A DNA stretch of 64,000 nucleotides, from positions 2,795,103 through 2,859,102 of the forward strand of contig JACAXG010000104.1 in assembly GCA_018881555.1 (NCBI GenBank). Reading direction: 5' to 3'. Below are positions 1 through 48,600 of the stretch, piece by piece. The notes under the pieces were generated by a model. The model saw only the letters and a list, made by a program, of their open reading frames with translations. It made no database searches and was not told the origin of the DNA. The stretch is from Amblyornis subalaris (taxonomy: Eukaryota; Chordata; Aves; Passeriformes; Ptilonorhynchidae). How positions within the stretch are numbered: the stretch's first letter is position 1; each line of letters begins with the position of its first letter. The translations under genes were made by a program, and so were the position numbers.

Positions 1-279
1 TGAGCTACATTTGCCAGGTTACAGAGCACCCACAAATAGGTACATGTTTTAAGGATTTTGCTCCTCTCTAGGCACATTAAATGAACCACTCTCATATCTA
101 AGAGATGCAACCAATAATTGTCGCTAAGCACAATGAAAGCTGTGATATATATAATATATATACAGATAAGTGTTTAAGTAAGAGCTGTCCAGCTATTACT
201 TAAAATCTGGCTTGTCACTTCTTAAAAGCAGGAGAAAACAGGGATTCCAATCTGCATGCCAAAAAGTAATATGAATCTA

Positions 280-24802
<24,523 letters not shown>

Positions 24803-25722
24803 CTCCCCCCCGGACACCGTGTCCGGCCGGGGCAACGCACTGGGTTGGGCCGGGCCGGGGCTGGCTGGTCCCCGCCTCCGCTCCCCTCCTCCTCCGCCGC
24901 CACCACCCAGCCGCCCTCCCCCACTGCCCGCGGGCGGCTCCCAAGTGCCGCCGGGCCGTGAGGCACGGCCAGCCGCCCGCCCACGTTTGCCCGCTCCGGC
25001 GGCCGGTTCGGGTGCGGATCCGAGCTCGAGTCCGTTCCCGGGTCCGGGCCGCCCGCGGCGCTCGGGCAGCGTCAGCCCCGCTCACAAGATGGCTCCCGGG
25101 CCGGGGCAGCCTCCCGCAGGGCGGACGGGCGTGCGGCAGCAGCCCCTCGGTGCGCCCCGCTTCCCTTGGCTCTCTTTGCTGGCACCCGCCGAAGGGCGGC
25201 CGGAACGGAAGCCCAGGAGCAGCGGCGCTTTCCGCCCAGAAAAGCCACCAGCTCGAGAAGCCGCCAGCGCCCCGCTCACCGGCACCCCCCAAACCCAGCT
25301 CGGGCAACCTAGCCCAGCCTGCGCGAGTATGGAGTGTGTCCTTGTCTCACACATCTCCCTGGCGTCAGTGCCTTTAGGCGTCAACCAGTTCGGGAGTTAC
25401 ACGCTCGATTCAACTTGTTTGACCCAAGTTCACCAAGACCCCTCTCCAGCGCTCCCCGCGGGAAGCGCAGCCAGCAAGAAGAGATGGGAGGCGGACCCTT
25501 CAACCCCGGGTTGCTCACCCGGGGAAGTAACTAGGGTATCCCGCCACTGGGGTCCTGTCACATGGAGGACACCGCCCGCCTCCATCACAAGCCGAGGGTA
25601 TAAGGGGAAGCACGGGGTGCGTTGACACACCCGGGAGCCGCCACCCACGAATACACCGCGCNCCCCGACGCACGCGGTTTACCGCTGACGCGCGCCCTCT
25701 GCCCCGCCTACCGCTCACTCCC

Positions 25723-25727
25723 ATTGG
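25723..25727 (-). promoter_or_regulatory. Inverted CCAAT box (NF-Y type)
   Basis: On the minus strand the context is TAGCCAATGG, a good NF-Y match. It lies 210 bp upstream of the PCID2 start and is followed by a GC box, a common arrangement in bidirectional promoters. Confidence 0.5.
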
Positions 25728-25802
25728 CTACCCGAGTAAAGCCACGCCCCGGGCCCAAGATGGGCGGGGCAGAGGCGAGGCAGCAGCCGTTGCGGTGGGG
25801 CT

Positions 25803-25812
25803 GTCACGTGAC
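25803..25812. promoter_or_regulatory. CLEAR/E-box palindrome GTCACGTGAC
   Basis: This is a perfect 10-bp palindrome with a CACGTG core, 126 bp upstream of the PCID2 ATG. It equals the CLEAR consensus bound by TFEB/TFE3/MITF and is also a strong USF site. The sequence is seen. Use by any factor is inferred. Confidence 0.6.
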
Positions 25813-25937
25813 AATCAGGGCCGTTCCTGCCGCCCTCGGACGCGCCGGGAGCCGGAAACGCGCCGGGTGTTCCGGGAGCTCCGGGGCTCGCAGAGTGGGG
25901 GATATTTGGGGCTCCCGCCGCATCTCCTTACCCTTTA

Positions 25938-37749
<11,812 letters not shown>

Positions 37750-39118
37750 GTATTGCATCTTCACCATGCAAGTACTTCTGAGTTCTCAGCTTCCCAGTGG
37801 AACTGCTCCTAATCACCCCAAGAACACTGTAAATGACCTGGCTGATGTCCAGGACTGGAATACCAGGAACTGTTTGTGGCTCCTTTCCCAGAATGACCAA
37901 GGCTGCCAGTATTACAAAGCGCATTGGAATGAAATGCTAACTTTTAAGTGGTAGTTTCCACAGGCTTTCTAGATCATTCAAAGTATTTCATGAGGAAATA
38001 AAGCAAAACATTCCAAATTCCTTCCGAACTACTTAAAAGCTTTTATAAAGTACTTTGTGTTACTATTTCTGCATTTATCTTTTAGAGAGAAGTATCAGCC
38101 TTTGTTACTTGTGTTAATCCATTCTTCAGAATGGAAATAATGTTTTCTTACATGGTTTCCATTTTTTTTATGTCTCCTCAATAATCTTGCTGGTATTAAA
38201 TACTCTCTTCAAGCTTTTTCTAAAAACTAGGGAAGTATTTGACACCAAAAGCTTTGCTGTGTCAGTAATACTTATGGGTTCAAGTAAATGTGGTTCTAGG
38301 TGCCCACAGATGGGTTTGGGGATTTTTTTTAAATTCTGGTAATATTGTTTTTAATTTTTATGATGAACAAAAGCTGATGTAGCTAAATTATCCGTACTCT
38401 CTTGTATTTTGCATCTGGGGAAAACATTATCACTGGATCCAGTATGTTAAGTGTTACTNCCCTGAGGGGTTGGTTGGTTTGGGGATGGTACAATATAACT
38501 TTGTCCAGATGGATGAGATTGTAGTTTGAGGGTTTTAAAATTATTTTTAAAAGAAATTAAATGGGGTTTTTTTCTGTGTTTGATAGTTGGGTTTAATTTT
38601 ACCCTCTAACTGACATGGACATCATTCATACGGGAAAACATAGGTTCCAAATATGAGGGGAAGCATTTTTTAGTGTGATGGAAGTGTCAAGTCCTACCTC
38701 AACATAGGCATTTAGAAGCTTGATGTTCCCCTCATCTTTTTAAATTCTACTTGTATGGATCCTGAAATAAGAATATGAATTTACTGCATCAAACCTCAGG
38801 GTACTAGCAACATTTAAAATCACAGAAAAACATTCAACATGTTTTGAGGTTTAGGATGAACAGTTCTAGGAAATTCAATCAGTTTTTAGTAAAATAACTA
38901 GTTTTACTGCATCATGACTTTCACAGTACTGTGGGTCAGCAGAAGAAGGAAAGACAAACAGGCTTTTCTGTATAAATTGGAGTTAAATACATGTCATTGT
39001 TGCAACTTCCATTCCTGCAAATTGTGGTAGAGTCAAATGGGTGTACTGGGTGCATCCATATGTTTCCTTGCAGTGATTTGTAGGGCTTTGGTGCTTGAGA
39101 GTTGGTTGTGTTTGTGTC
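37750..39118. other. Convergent 3' region between PCID2 and PROZ
   Basis: The stretch holds the PCID2 3'UTR on its left and presumably the PROZ 3'UTR on its right. No further gene is seen. On the minus strand no canonical AATAAA follows the PROZ stop, but variant ATTAAA occurs at about 38592-38597 and may serve PROZ. Confidence 0.5.
37997..38002 (+). terminator. PCID2: PCID2 poly(A) signal AATAAA
   Basis: AATAAA lies 248 bp after the PCID2 stop, followed about 45 bp later by a T/G-rich stretch. It is the first canonical signal downstream of the stop codon. Confidence 0.6.
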
Positions 39119-39630
39119 TTACTTAATTTTTTGTTTAACCCATATCATATACCTTGCGGTGTTGGTGAATAGCAGTGTTTCCCAGTCAGTGTCTTCTAGT
39201 GGCCAAGATCCCAGGATACCAGTCAGAAACCAAGTGCCCTTATACTCAGTAGCCAAAAAGCTTCCTCCAGCCAGTTGTTTGTCTACAGCCTCCTGGAGGT
39301 GCCCACAAAACTGCCTGTTTGTGAGGCTGATATTGAGTATTTGTTGGCAGTCCTCAGCAGGAAGGTATGAAACCTGCAGCTCATTGCCTTGAAGTTCATC
39401 ACCTTCAATTCTCCAGCCACTGACTGTACCAGCCAGTTTTGGAATTAAAACATGTTCTGCAAAGTCTCTTTCAGGGGTGCATACAGGAAGGTGGTACTTG
39501 TTGCACTCAATATGCTCTTGAAGTTGTAGTAATGCAATGTTGTTCTCACCAGTGTCTTCATCATACCGGATGTGTATGTGCTTCTCACTAACTTGCGTTA
39601 TCTTCCCTGTTCCACTTGTTCCATTAGGCC
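39119..39630 (-). CDS. PROZ: PROZ exon 8, C-terminal protease-like half (residues 238-407, stop)
   Basis: This is the last coding exon and ends [12 protein letters not shown] then TAA. The catalytic Asp position reads GENNIALL (Asn268) and the Ser position reads QLAGGSFL, with no GDSGGP. NGT and NIS sequons are present. The acceptor is TTCACAG|GGCC. Confidence 0.96.
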
Positions 39631-42600
39631 CTGTGAATCAATGACATTTCACTGCTCTTAGGAATAGTTTGTCAGAGACCTGAAAGCCACATGCAAGCTG
39701 ACAACTGCCTGGTTGTGCTGCAAAACACGTGCAGCAGAGAAACTAAAGGGCGCTCTTCCTCAAAATGGCTACAGTAAAGGGAAACGAGGATGGCTTTTTA
39801 ATGCTGTGTAGAAGCAGGCATAATTTCAGCAGGAAGAACAAATACCCAACACTGAAGTGAGTTTTGATATGAAACGAAAGTCACCACAAGTCCACCATGT
39901 TTAGTTGATCCCTGGGCGCTGAGTTCTGAACTGTGCTCGAGAGGCAGATGTCTCTGGCTTGTAAGNGGGAGTGTGGGACAGCTGTTGTTCTAGCTCAGAT
40001 ACTTGACTGAGGTGCTTAAATGAAACAACAGCATGTTTGTTTCCCTTAACAATATTTTTATGCAGCAAGAAGTTTTGTAAGCTGCTTTTAAATTTAGCAT
40101 GACAATGGTAAAATGTATGGCAGCAAGAGAAAATGTGTTGGATCACCTACCAGCACCAAGTCTGATTCCAAAATGGCTGTGCAGAAGGGCGCACTCCGCT
40201 GTGGTCAACACAAAGTTACTTTTTAGCAACACTCCTCCACAGAAGCCTTTCCCTTCTGAGTTTAGCAGCAGCGCCTAAGAAAATGCAAAAAGACAACAGA
40301 TAGCACTGTCCATGTGAGGTTGAGTGATGGGTTTCATGAATTGCTAGACATACCTGCCAAGGAAATCGCTCATCACTTTTCTTCCTGGTTTCAGTTATCA
40401 GATTATCACTGTCTTGAAGTCTGCCACATGCACATTCATCTACAAAATGAATATTAAAAAAAATAAAACTTCATGCTGTATGATTTCAAGATAGCTAATA
40501 CCTGCATATGCCTTATTGTTCCACCTTGACTTTGGGGTTCTGTTTTTGCACAAAGAGAGGAGAATGACAATTTCTCAGCTAATGAAAACTGGAATAATTT
40601 GCTTGGCGTTTGTACTCAATTTAGCAATGGGCTGAACATCTTGAGTCCTTGCATTAGGCTTGTAGTGTCCAGATTTCACTGTGCCTGTAACTAATGAAAT
40701 GAGGCTTTCTCTCCAGCCAACCATCAGCACAGCTTGATTTTTCATCCTCGTATCCTGTATTTGATTTGTGTCAAATACCCGATAACTGTGGCCCAGTCTG
40801 GACAAGGTAAATCCTGGGTTTTCCTTGCTACAGCTGTCACTCTAGGGACATGCATGCCTTTCTTGTCTGGTTCAAACAGTACATGTACTTTTCAATTAGA
40901 TCACCTGGTTATCTGCATTTGTCACACTTTCAGTTGCTTTGGTTTTGGGTCACACACACTGCATTCTGTTCAGGTGAAGGTAAACCAAAAGAAACCCTCC
41001 AGGAGCACACATAACATGCTCTCATAGCTAATGAGTGCTTAGTCCACAGGACCGAACTAAAGCAAATTTGGTGTAAAGCCCGCCTGAAGTGTGCACCAAG
41101 TGTGGACATCACGCTTTCATCACCAAAAGCGTGGCTCTACAGCTGAACTATGTGGCTGCCCCACTTGCTAATACAGACACAGGTCTGAGTATACTGTAGT
41201 TTTAGTAGACCTACTTTATAAGGGAATGAGATTGAATGAAATATCTAGTATGAGACTGAAAAAATGAAAAGGGCTCCTGCATCAAACTAGTTAATATGGC
41301 AGCAAATGTTTCCCTTCATTTGTCAAACCATTGGTTGCCTGATGGGAATCAACCGAACCTCATTCCCAAACAAAGAGGTGTTCAGCAGGGTTACTCTTTA
41401 CCAAACAGAGGAGTGAAAAACCTGATCCGGTAAGTGATACATAGGGGGATGCAAGTCCTCTCTGCTGATTCATATTTAAATATTCTGATCAAATACCACT
41501 TCTTTTAGCATTTCTTTGTCATCTTTGGTCCCTAGATCCCTCCTTTTTCTACCCAGTAATCTTCTCATCACTTGAGCCTCAAAGCAGGCTGGTCACATCT
41601 GGATATCAGATGGTGGCTTGCCCACCCCAGCCCTGAACGGGTGCCCCCTGTACTTCCATGCTCACACCTACCTAATGCGATGCACTGTTTTTTATCCTTT
41701 GCAAGNTCATAGCCATCAGCACAAGAACAGCGGTAGGAGTTACTTCCTGGGTAGCAGAAGTGGTGACATCCTTCCTTTGCTTGGTGGTGACATTCATTTT
41801 TAGCTAAACACAACAAGCAGAGTTAAAACATAGGGAAGAGTTCACCTGAAGTATTCTTTGATAGCCGGAGTCCTCTTTACGTTTTATTTTTATTCACTTT
41901 GTGTGGAGGTCGATAGGGACTCTGGCTTGATAGTATTACCACATTATTTTTCCCTTGTTAAGCAGAAATTGGAGAAANCTGAGTCTGCAGCATCCACAAA
42001 CTCATTGCAAACTGTGCATCCCCCAGCACCTCCCTGCACCAGACACTGCACTTTTGAGTTCTGGGGAACATTAGCCATGGGTGAAACTGGTCCTTCCATG
42101 CAAACCCATGGAAGGATGCCACAGATTTTTAAACAAAACACAAAGTATCTGCAGTGAGGGGAAATGTTCTACATGTTAAGTAGACAAGTATTGCTTGAGG
42201 AGGAAGGCGGCTAAGGTTTCTGGTTTTGGGAAAGAAAACGCATAGCTCTCATTTTGCACACTTGTTTAAATTATCAGCCACCAAAGATAAGAAAAAAAGA
42301 AAGGGAGTATAGACTTTGAAACGTGCTTAGTCACCTAAGCTTTAGCACAAAGCAACAGCTGTTTGATCTAGTTCATGGGTAGCAAAGTAGCAAAAAACCT
42401 TGCATAACGTGGCTCCCTAAGGCTTATGCTGAGAAGATCTAGTTCCCAGCACTGGTCCAAGCTGTGTCACCTTCTGTGCTCCCCCAGAAGCTGGTCACAG
42501 TCACACCCCTTATACAGAAAATGACCCTGCCTTGCTGCAGCCAGGGCGTCTCCCACCCCAGAGGACCTCTGAACCAGCAGAAATACTGATGTAAGGGTTG

Positions 42601-45600
42601 GAAAGTAGAACCTGGCAGACATAAAAACGTAGTATCTGGCCCAGGGTTTTCATGTGCCAGAAAGCATCTGTTTTGCCTTATGCTTTCCACTTCCACTGGG
42701 AACAGTTTGTTTTCTGGAGTCCTTCTGTCCTGAGGGACTGTCTTGTGGGTGTGTGTGGCCTCAGAGGCACCAAGGTGGCTGGGAAGCCACCCCAGCACTG
42801 CAGCCTGGGTCCTTCAGCCCACACACCGCCTAGGACCACAGCAGGACAAGCAGCCAGGTAGTGCAGGTGGCAGTGGCAGGGCTGCCTTTGGGGTCCACCC
42901 GTGAGGTGGATTTGCTTCAGCCCTTTTGCTGCATGCCCAGAGATGGGAGGCTCAGGGGAGCAGGGACAGCCTGTGTAACCTCGGGATGCCGTGACATTTT
43001 GCAGGCAGGCAGCACACAACCACCCTGCTCTGCCAAGAACTGTGTGTTTTAACCAAACCCGTGATAACTGGCATACAGGGAGAGCTGTGCATGGTTTCAT
43101 GGGGACACCCTGTGACAGGAGGAGATGGGGCTTCTCAGAAGTGGGGCAATGCCTTACCAAAAGCACAGTTCTCTCCCTCGAAGCCCTCAGCACAGGTGCA
43201 GGTGTAGCCACGGATGCTGTCCTCACACACGCTATTGTGCTGGCAGGGGCTCGAGGAGCACCTCCTGCCATCTGAAGCAATGGAGAGGGATGAGTCACCA
43301 CCACTTCTGACCCCAAATTACACAGCCCCCTTCCCAGCACATGAGCTGCTCAGAGAAGTGTCGAGAAAGCAGTTGGGAAGGAAATGGGCTAAGTCTCACT
43401 GAACTGCTCCTCAGGTAATTTTAGCTCAAGTCTGCTTCCAGAGGCACTCTTGCAGCCCCTGTCAGACAGGCTGGGAGCTGCCCAGGGGCAGAGCCTGCTT
43501 CTGGAGGATGGATGCTCTGATTCACAGGAAAGGACTGAGTTACAGTTCATGCTTTGTTACAAATGTAGTATGAGACTGGTGTTTCATGTCTCCTGTGTTA
43601 GGTTTATAGTTGATACACACTGGATAGAAAAAGCTCACATCAAAATTATATAGCAAGTGTACAGCAAGCAGCATCAAAATAGGAGGAAATATAACTTTTA
43701 TATATCTTTACAATTATTATAGAGCAGCTCAGACACTAGCAAGCTTAGTCTTTCTGATGAACTGAACATTGAAACCAGAGGGTGTCCTAACTCTGGGTGA
43801 AACCCTAGGCAGCACTGCCAGTTTCCCTTCAAGTTGCCCACAGGAATGACTCCAAAAGAGTTTGGAAACCTGCTTAACCACTGCTTATTGTAGACGTAGG
43901 CTATCAGTGAGCAATCCAGAAAAGCCTAACCTGGGACATGTTGTCCAACCTTTCTAAAATTCAATACTTCCTCAGAGAGCTTAACGTCATCAGCAGGCTG
44001 CCCTAGGTGATATCAGGAATGGAAAGGTGAGAAGAAAAGAAAGACTCTGCCTGCTACTGGGAAAAAACTGCCAATCACCATCTGCTCAGGCTATGCGCAT
44101 ACATATCTTTGAGTGTTAGATATACTAAAATACTGGCTGAAAGAGTTACCACCTTCAACCCATCTGCAGTCAGGTGCCCCCAGCATATCTTAGCACAATT
44201 TAAGCCTCATGGGCAGGTTTTTGGGTGGGTTAGTGGAATGTCACCTGCACAGCTGTGAAGGCAGAACAAAGGAGCGATGATTTCCAGCAGCAGTGGTGGG
44301 TAGTTGGAGCTAGGGAAGGGTTGCACCTGCAGCCTCAAGCAGTTAGATAGTTTTAAGCCTCTGAAATGCATGCCAGGAAGAAAATAAATCCAGCACCTAG
44401 TTTTATTAAAGGAGGGAAGAGAAGATTCAAGGAAATATAGAGAAATTGGCATGATTTCTGTTGCTGGAAAGCTACAAGAATGACTAAAGTGTAATCACCC
44501 AGCAAAATAAAAAGGTGGTAAGTAACAACCAACATGCATTTTTCAAGATCAAATAAGTCAAACCATTTAAATCTAATCATATTGTAGGATAAGGGACCTA
44601 GGGGGAATGAGTGAACATCATAGAATAGAAATGTCTCCGATGACATTGATGTTAAGTGAGCTAGGAGAACACAGACTGCTATAAGGCATGAAGAAAACTT
44701 TCGGAAAGTGATGTTTAAAGAGAGATTGTCAATGGTTAAGCTTATACTATTAATAAAAGAGGACTGGGGACAAGTGTGACCTCAGGCAAAGTGCCCTGAC
44801 AGCGTATATCCAGCAAGTTGCCGCTACATCAGTTTTGACTTGAAGAGACGAAGTTGGAGCAGTACAAAACAGAGCCAGTGGGTGACCCAGCAGTTAGGTG
44901 GGTGTCCAGCCCTCTTTTATTCCCAGTGCAGATTTATCCACTGCACTCTAGCCTTTTGGGGGAAAGCAACGTGGATACCAGAGGTCTAGAAAATGAGATT
45001 ATTGGAAGACAGGATGAAAAAATGTGTTTGTTTAGTAAGGAGGAAAGAAGTCGCTCTTCAAAGGCAACACTCTTCAAAATGTTAGAGAAGACATCACGAA
45101 GAAGGAAACACACACTGCTGTTCTGTGGGAAGAAGACAGAACATATGGCTTTTAAATCACAGCAAGAAAGCCACCCGTGAGTCTGATGTTGGTAATGTGT
45201 CCTGATTGGGGCTAAGCTTGTTTGCAGGGACCATTCTGAACTGGTTGTCCTTCTCTTTTCTACATTAGAGAGAAAGCCTGCATGACATGCTTGGTACAAA
45301 CATCCAATGACTCAAATTAGAATTTAATCCCACCCTCACAGAAGTAATAAAATGCCAGATATTTAGCATCATTCTTCATAATATTTATAGCACTGATGGA
45401 ATTCTTCTAGGCAATGGTTCCCAGGACTCAGTGGTTTACTGGCTTCTGCAGAAAATTAATACTGACTGCTGGTTTTGCCACCTCCTTATCCACTGTTTAA
45501 ACCTAAGATTAGAAATTAATAATGGCTAAATTAAAAACAAGATAAAAACTTGGGTAAGGCATGCAGAAAAGAGGGAGGGAATAGGGCATAATCACCATAA

Positions 45601-48600
45601 GCTGGTGCCACAAGCTCCTTGTTCAGGTGGCATTTAGTTACACCTGGCCCTCAGTTTCTACAGATTTGTTTTTTGCCTTGACAGCTGCCAGGGAATGATG
45701 CGGTGTCAGTGTGCAGAGTTTGTAGACGGCCCAGTAGATTTTAATACTATTTATCTCACTCAGGTTTAAGTGCTAGGTCTGTATTTGGGAGATTTTGCTG
45801 GTAAAGCTGTGCTGCTCTGTTGCATCAGCAAAACATTATTTTCTCATGTCCCAGGCTGTTTCAGAACAGCCTTAGATTCAGGAAAAGAGGTAGCCTATTT
45901 ACTATGATAACATTTACTCACCTTCCACTTTTATTATTTTTGCAGCTTTAAATGTTTTTTTCCTATATATTTCTTTTTAGAAGTCCTTTCACATGAAGAT
46001 TTTCCTTCTGCTTTACTACAGACATGACAAATAGAGACTGGATGTTTCTTGTACAATAAAATGCTAAAAACTCTTAGAAAACCAGTGTTAGACTGAATGA
46101 CAATATTCATAGTGTGACAGTGCTATGAAGGAAAGAAATCAAGAGGCCAGCTTACCATAGTAGATATCCCAAAACATTTTCTGGGTGAAAAAAAAAAGGA
46201 AATTAGATTTTAATTCTCAAGTAATGCAATATTCCATAAATATTTTGCTTAAACAAAAACATGTTATGAGAGAATATATACAATGCTTTAATGTTTACAC
46301 AGTTGCACAACTACAATTTCTTCCCTGCTAGCAAAATATGCATGAGAAGGGAGGGGCTTTGCCTACTGCTTACTTTATTGTTTCTTAAGAAGCTATAAAG
46401 GAAAAGAAACACTTCATAGGCCAGAGAGGAACAGCTGGATCCTTTAGCAATGCAGCTTCCTGAAAAAACTGGCTGGTTATTGTCTTTCTGCTGTGCAGCA
46501 GCCTGGGAAGTGACCCCATCCTGTCCCATCCCACTTGGCTCCCACCAGGAGCTGCTGGAGGCAGAGGGGTCAGCCCAGAGAAGAGCTGCAGGTCACCAGT
46601 ACTGGCTGTGCATCCTCCTCACTGCTCTTGAACTCCACTGCTTCATGGTCACTGCAGCCAAGGCTGCCCTTGAGCTTCACCTTGCCCACCAGCCCTTCCT
46701 TGTTCCAACATAACACCTCTCCTCATTGATTCCTCTGTCGTTTGGAGAAGAATTCCAGGAACCCCCTGCATTCCCCACACCCTGCTGTGTTGTCCCTCCA
46801 ACAGTTATCAGGGCGGTCAGAGTCCCCCAAGAGGACCAGGGCTTGTGAACATGAGGCTGCTCCTGTCTATAAGGGGACACATCCACTGAGTCTTCCAGGT
46901 TGGGTGGCCTGTAGCAGACCCCCACTGCACTGTCACCTGTCCCTGCCCTTCCTTTATTCCTGACCCATCATTTCTTGGTCAGCTCCTCATCCTTCCCCAG
47001 GTGGAGCTCCATGCACTCCAGATGGTCACTAATACACTAATACTACCCCTTCCTTTTCTCGCCTGCCTGTCCTTCCTAAAGAGCTTGTATCCTTCCATTC
47101 CAACACTCTAGTCACAGGAACTGTCCCACCATGTCTCTGCAATGTCAATATGGTCGTAGCCTTGCAGGCTTTAACTCCCCTCATTTATTCCCCATGCTGT
47201 GCATTTTAGAGGCATTGGAGTTGGGCCCTGATGAAGCCACTGTCTGGAGTAGCTGCAATTCCTTTGTGCTGCCCTTCAGGTGCTCGTCTGCTGACCAACA
47301 TCTCCTTGCCCCTCCTGACCCCTAAGAGATGCTGAAGCTGTATTCCTGTGTGTGGTCAGGATGGGACAACAACCATATGATTTAATAACATACAGAGCAT
47401 GACACACCATTCTCAGGAGAGGACTCGAAAAACGTCAGAGCTGACCTCCTGATTTCCATTTTGACCATGGAAGACACCACTGAGATGGAAAGTGCAAAGA
47501 TTTCACATGGAGAGAAACCCAAATAAATGAAGCAGCCTATGAAATTGTGTTTGATAAGTAAAGATCGAGACGGCAATTTTTATTACGCGTGCAGGAAAAC
47601 AAAATACTTACAAGCATTTCATCATTTTCAAATACTTCTCTTGCTTCTTCATGCGTACATCTCTCTTCAAGGCATTCTCTTTCCAAGCTGCCTTGAAGGA
47701 CCTCCTCCAGAAGGTGGGAACTGCCACGCTTCTGTCTCTTGATAACACTGTTTGCATCATCAGCTGATANAAACACTGGAGCATTGTATGACAAAACACT
47801 AACGTAAGTACTTAGATTCATTTCCTTATATACTTTAACCTTTTCTTTTAAAGATAAATAATTTTGGCTGATTTGGGGTTTCAGCCACATTAAACTTACA
47901 TACTTAGAGATCTACTTTCTTAGCTGAAATTCAGCCTAGAAGTTGTGACCTTTTACATTTGGAGAATTCCTGACTTGCTCCCAAGCAGGGGGAATTTGAA
48001 GCCCTTCCTGACACATTATTTTACGGCATGAGACGTGAGAGTGGAGTGCTGTGGCACAGCCAGGGAAAAGGGAAGAACATTATCATAAAAGGCAGATGCT
48101 ATTTTGTGAGACTGCATAGGGCTTTCAGACTCATCGGTAGAAGTAAATATTAGTTGTATTAAGTGATGATGGTGGATCCAAACTGACACTCTGCAGTCTT
48201 AGTTCATGGCAGTATTTTTGCTGAGAAGCAAAGCTGTGACATGGCTGAGTTCTCAGTCAATTCTCTCCTAAGGAGAATAAATAAAAGCTAGCCCTTTGCA
48301 ATGCTTATAGTTAAGAGGGCTGTATCACATATCAGCTTTTGATTTGAGTAAAGTGGAGAAGAGATCAATACATGAAAGTTATCAGATCTTAAAACTCCTC
48401 TTTGCGAATGATAACCCCATCAAAAACTGCCTGCCGGCTGGGCAGCTGGTGCCATGCTGGAGCCTTGTCTTCCACATCAAGCAATATGTGGCTGTGTGTG
48501 TCAGCACGTGTTTGTCAGCTCTTCTGTGTTTGGAAAGTAAATGTGTTGGGCCAGGGAATATTTTATACAGTGTCTGGGGGCCCAACANTGCTAGTTGAAA

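Noticed and set aside
24803..24835. 11-codon N-terminal extension of CUL4A
   Set aside because: The in-frame upstream codon is TTG, not ATG. The family starts at MADE.
42678..43340. 220-codon minus-strand ORF
   Set aside because: It covers the PROZ EGF1 exon in the wrong frame. The cysteine-rich EGF reading is the real one.
47764..47769. TATCAG acceptor for PROZ exon 2
   Set aside because: Its phase is possible, but it deletes the propeptide Phe at -16 needed for carboxylation. The CTCCAG acceptor keeps the conserved VF start.
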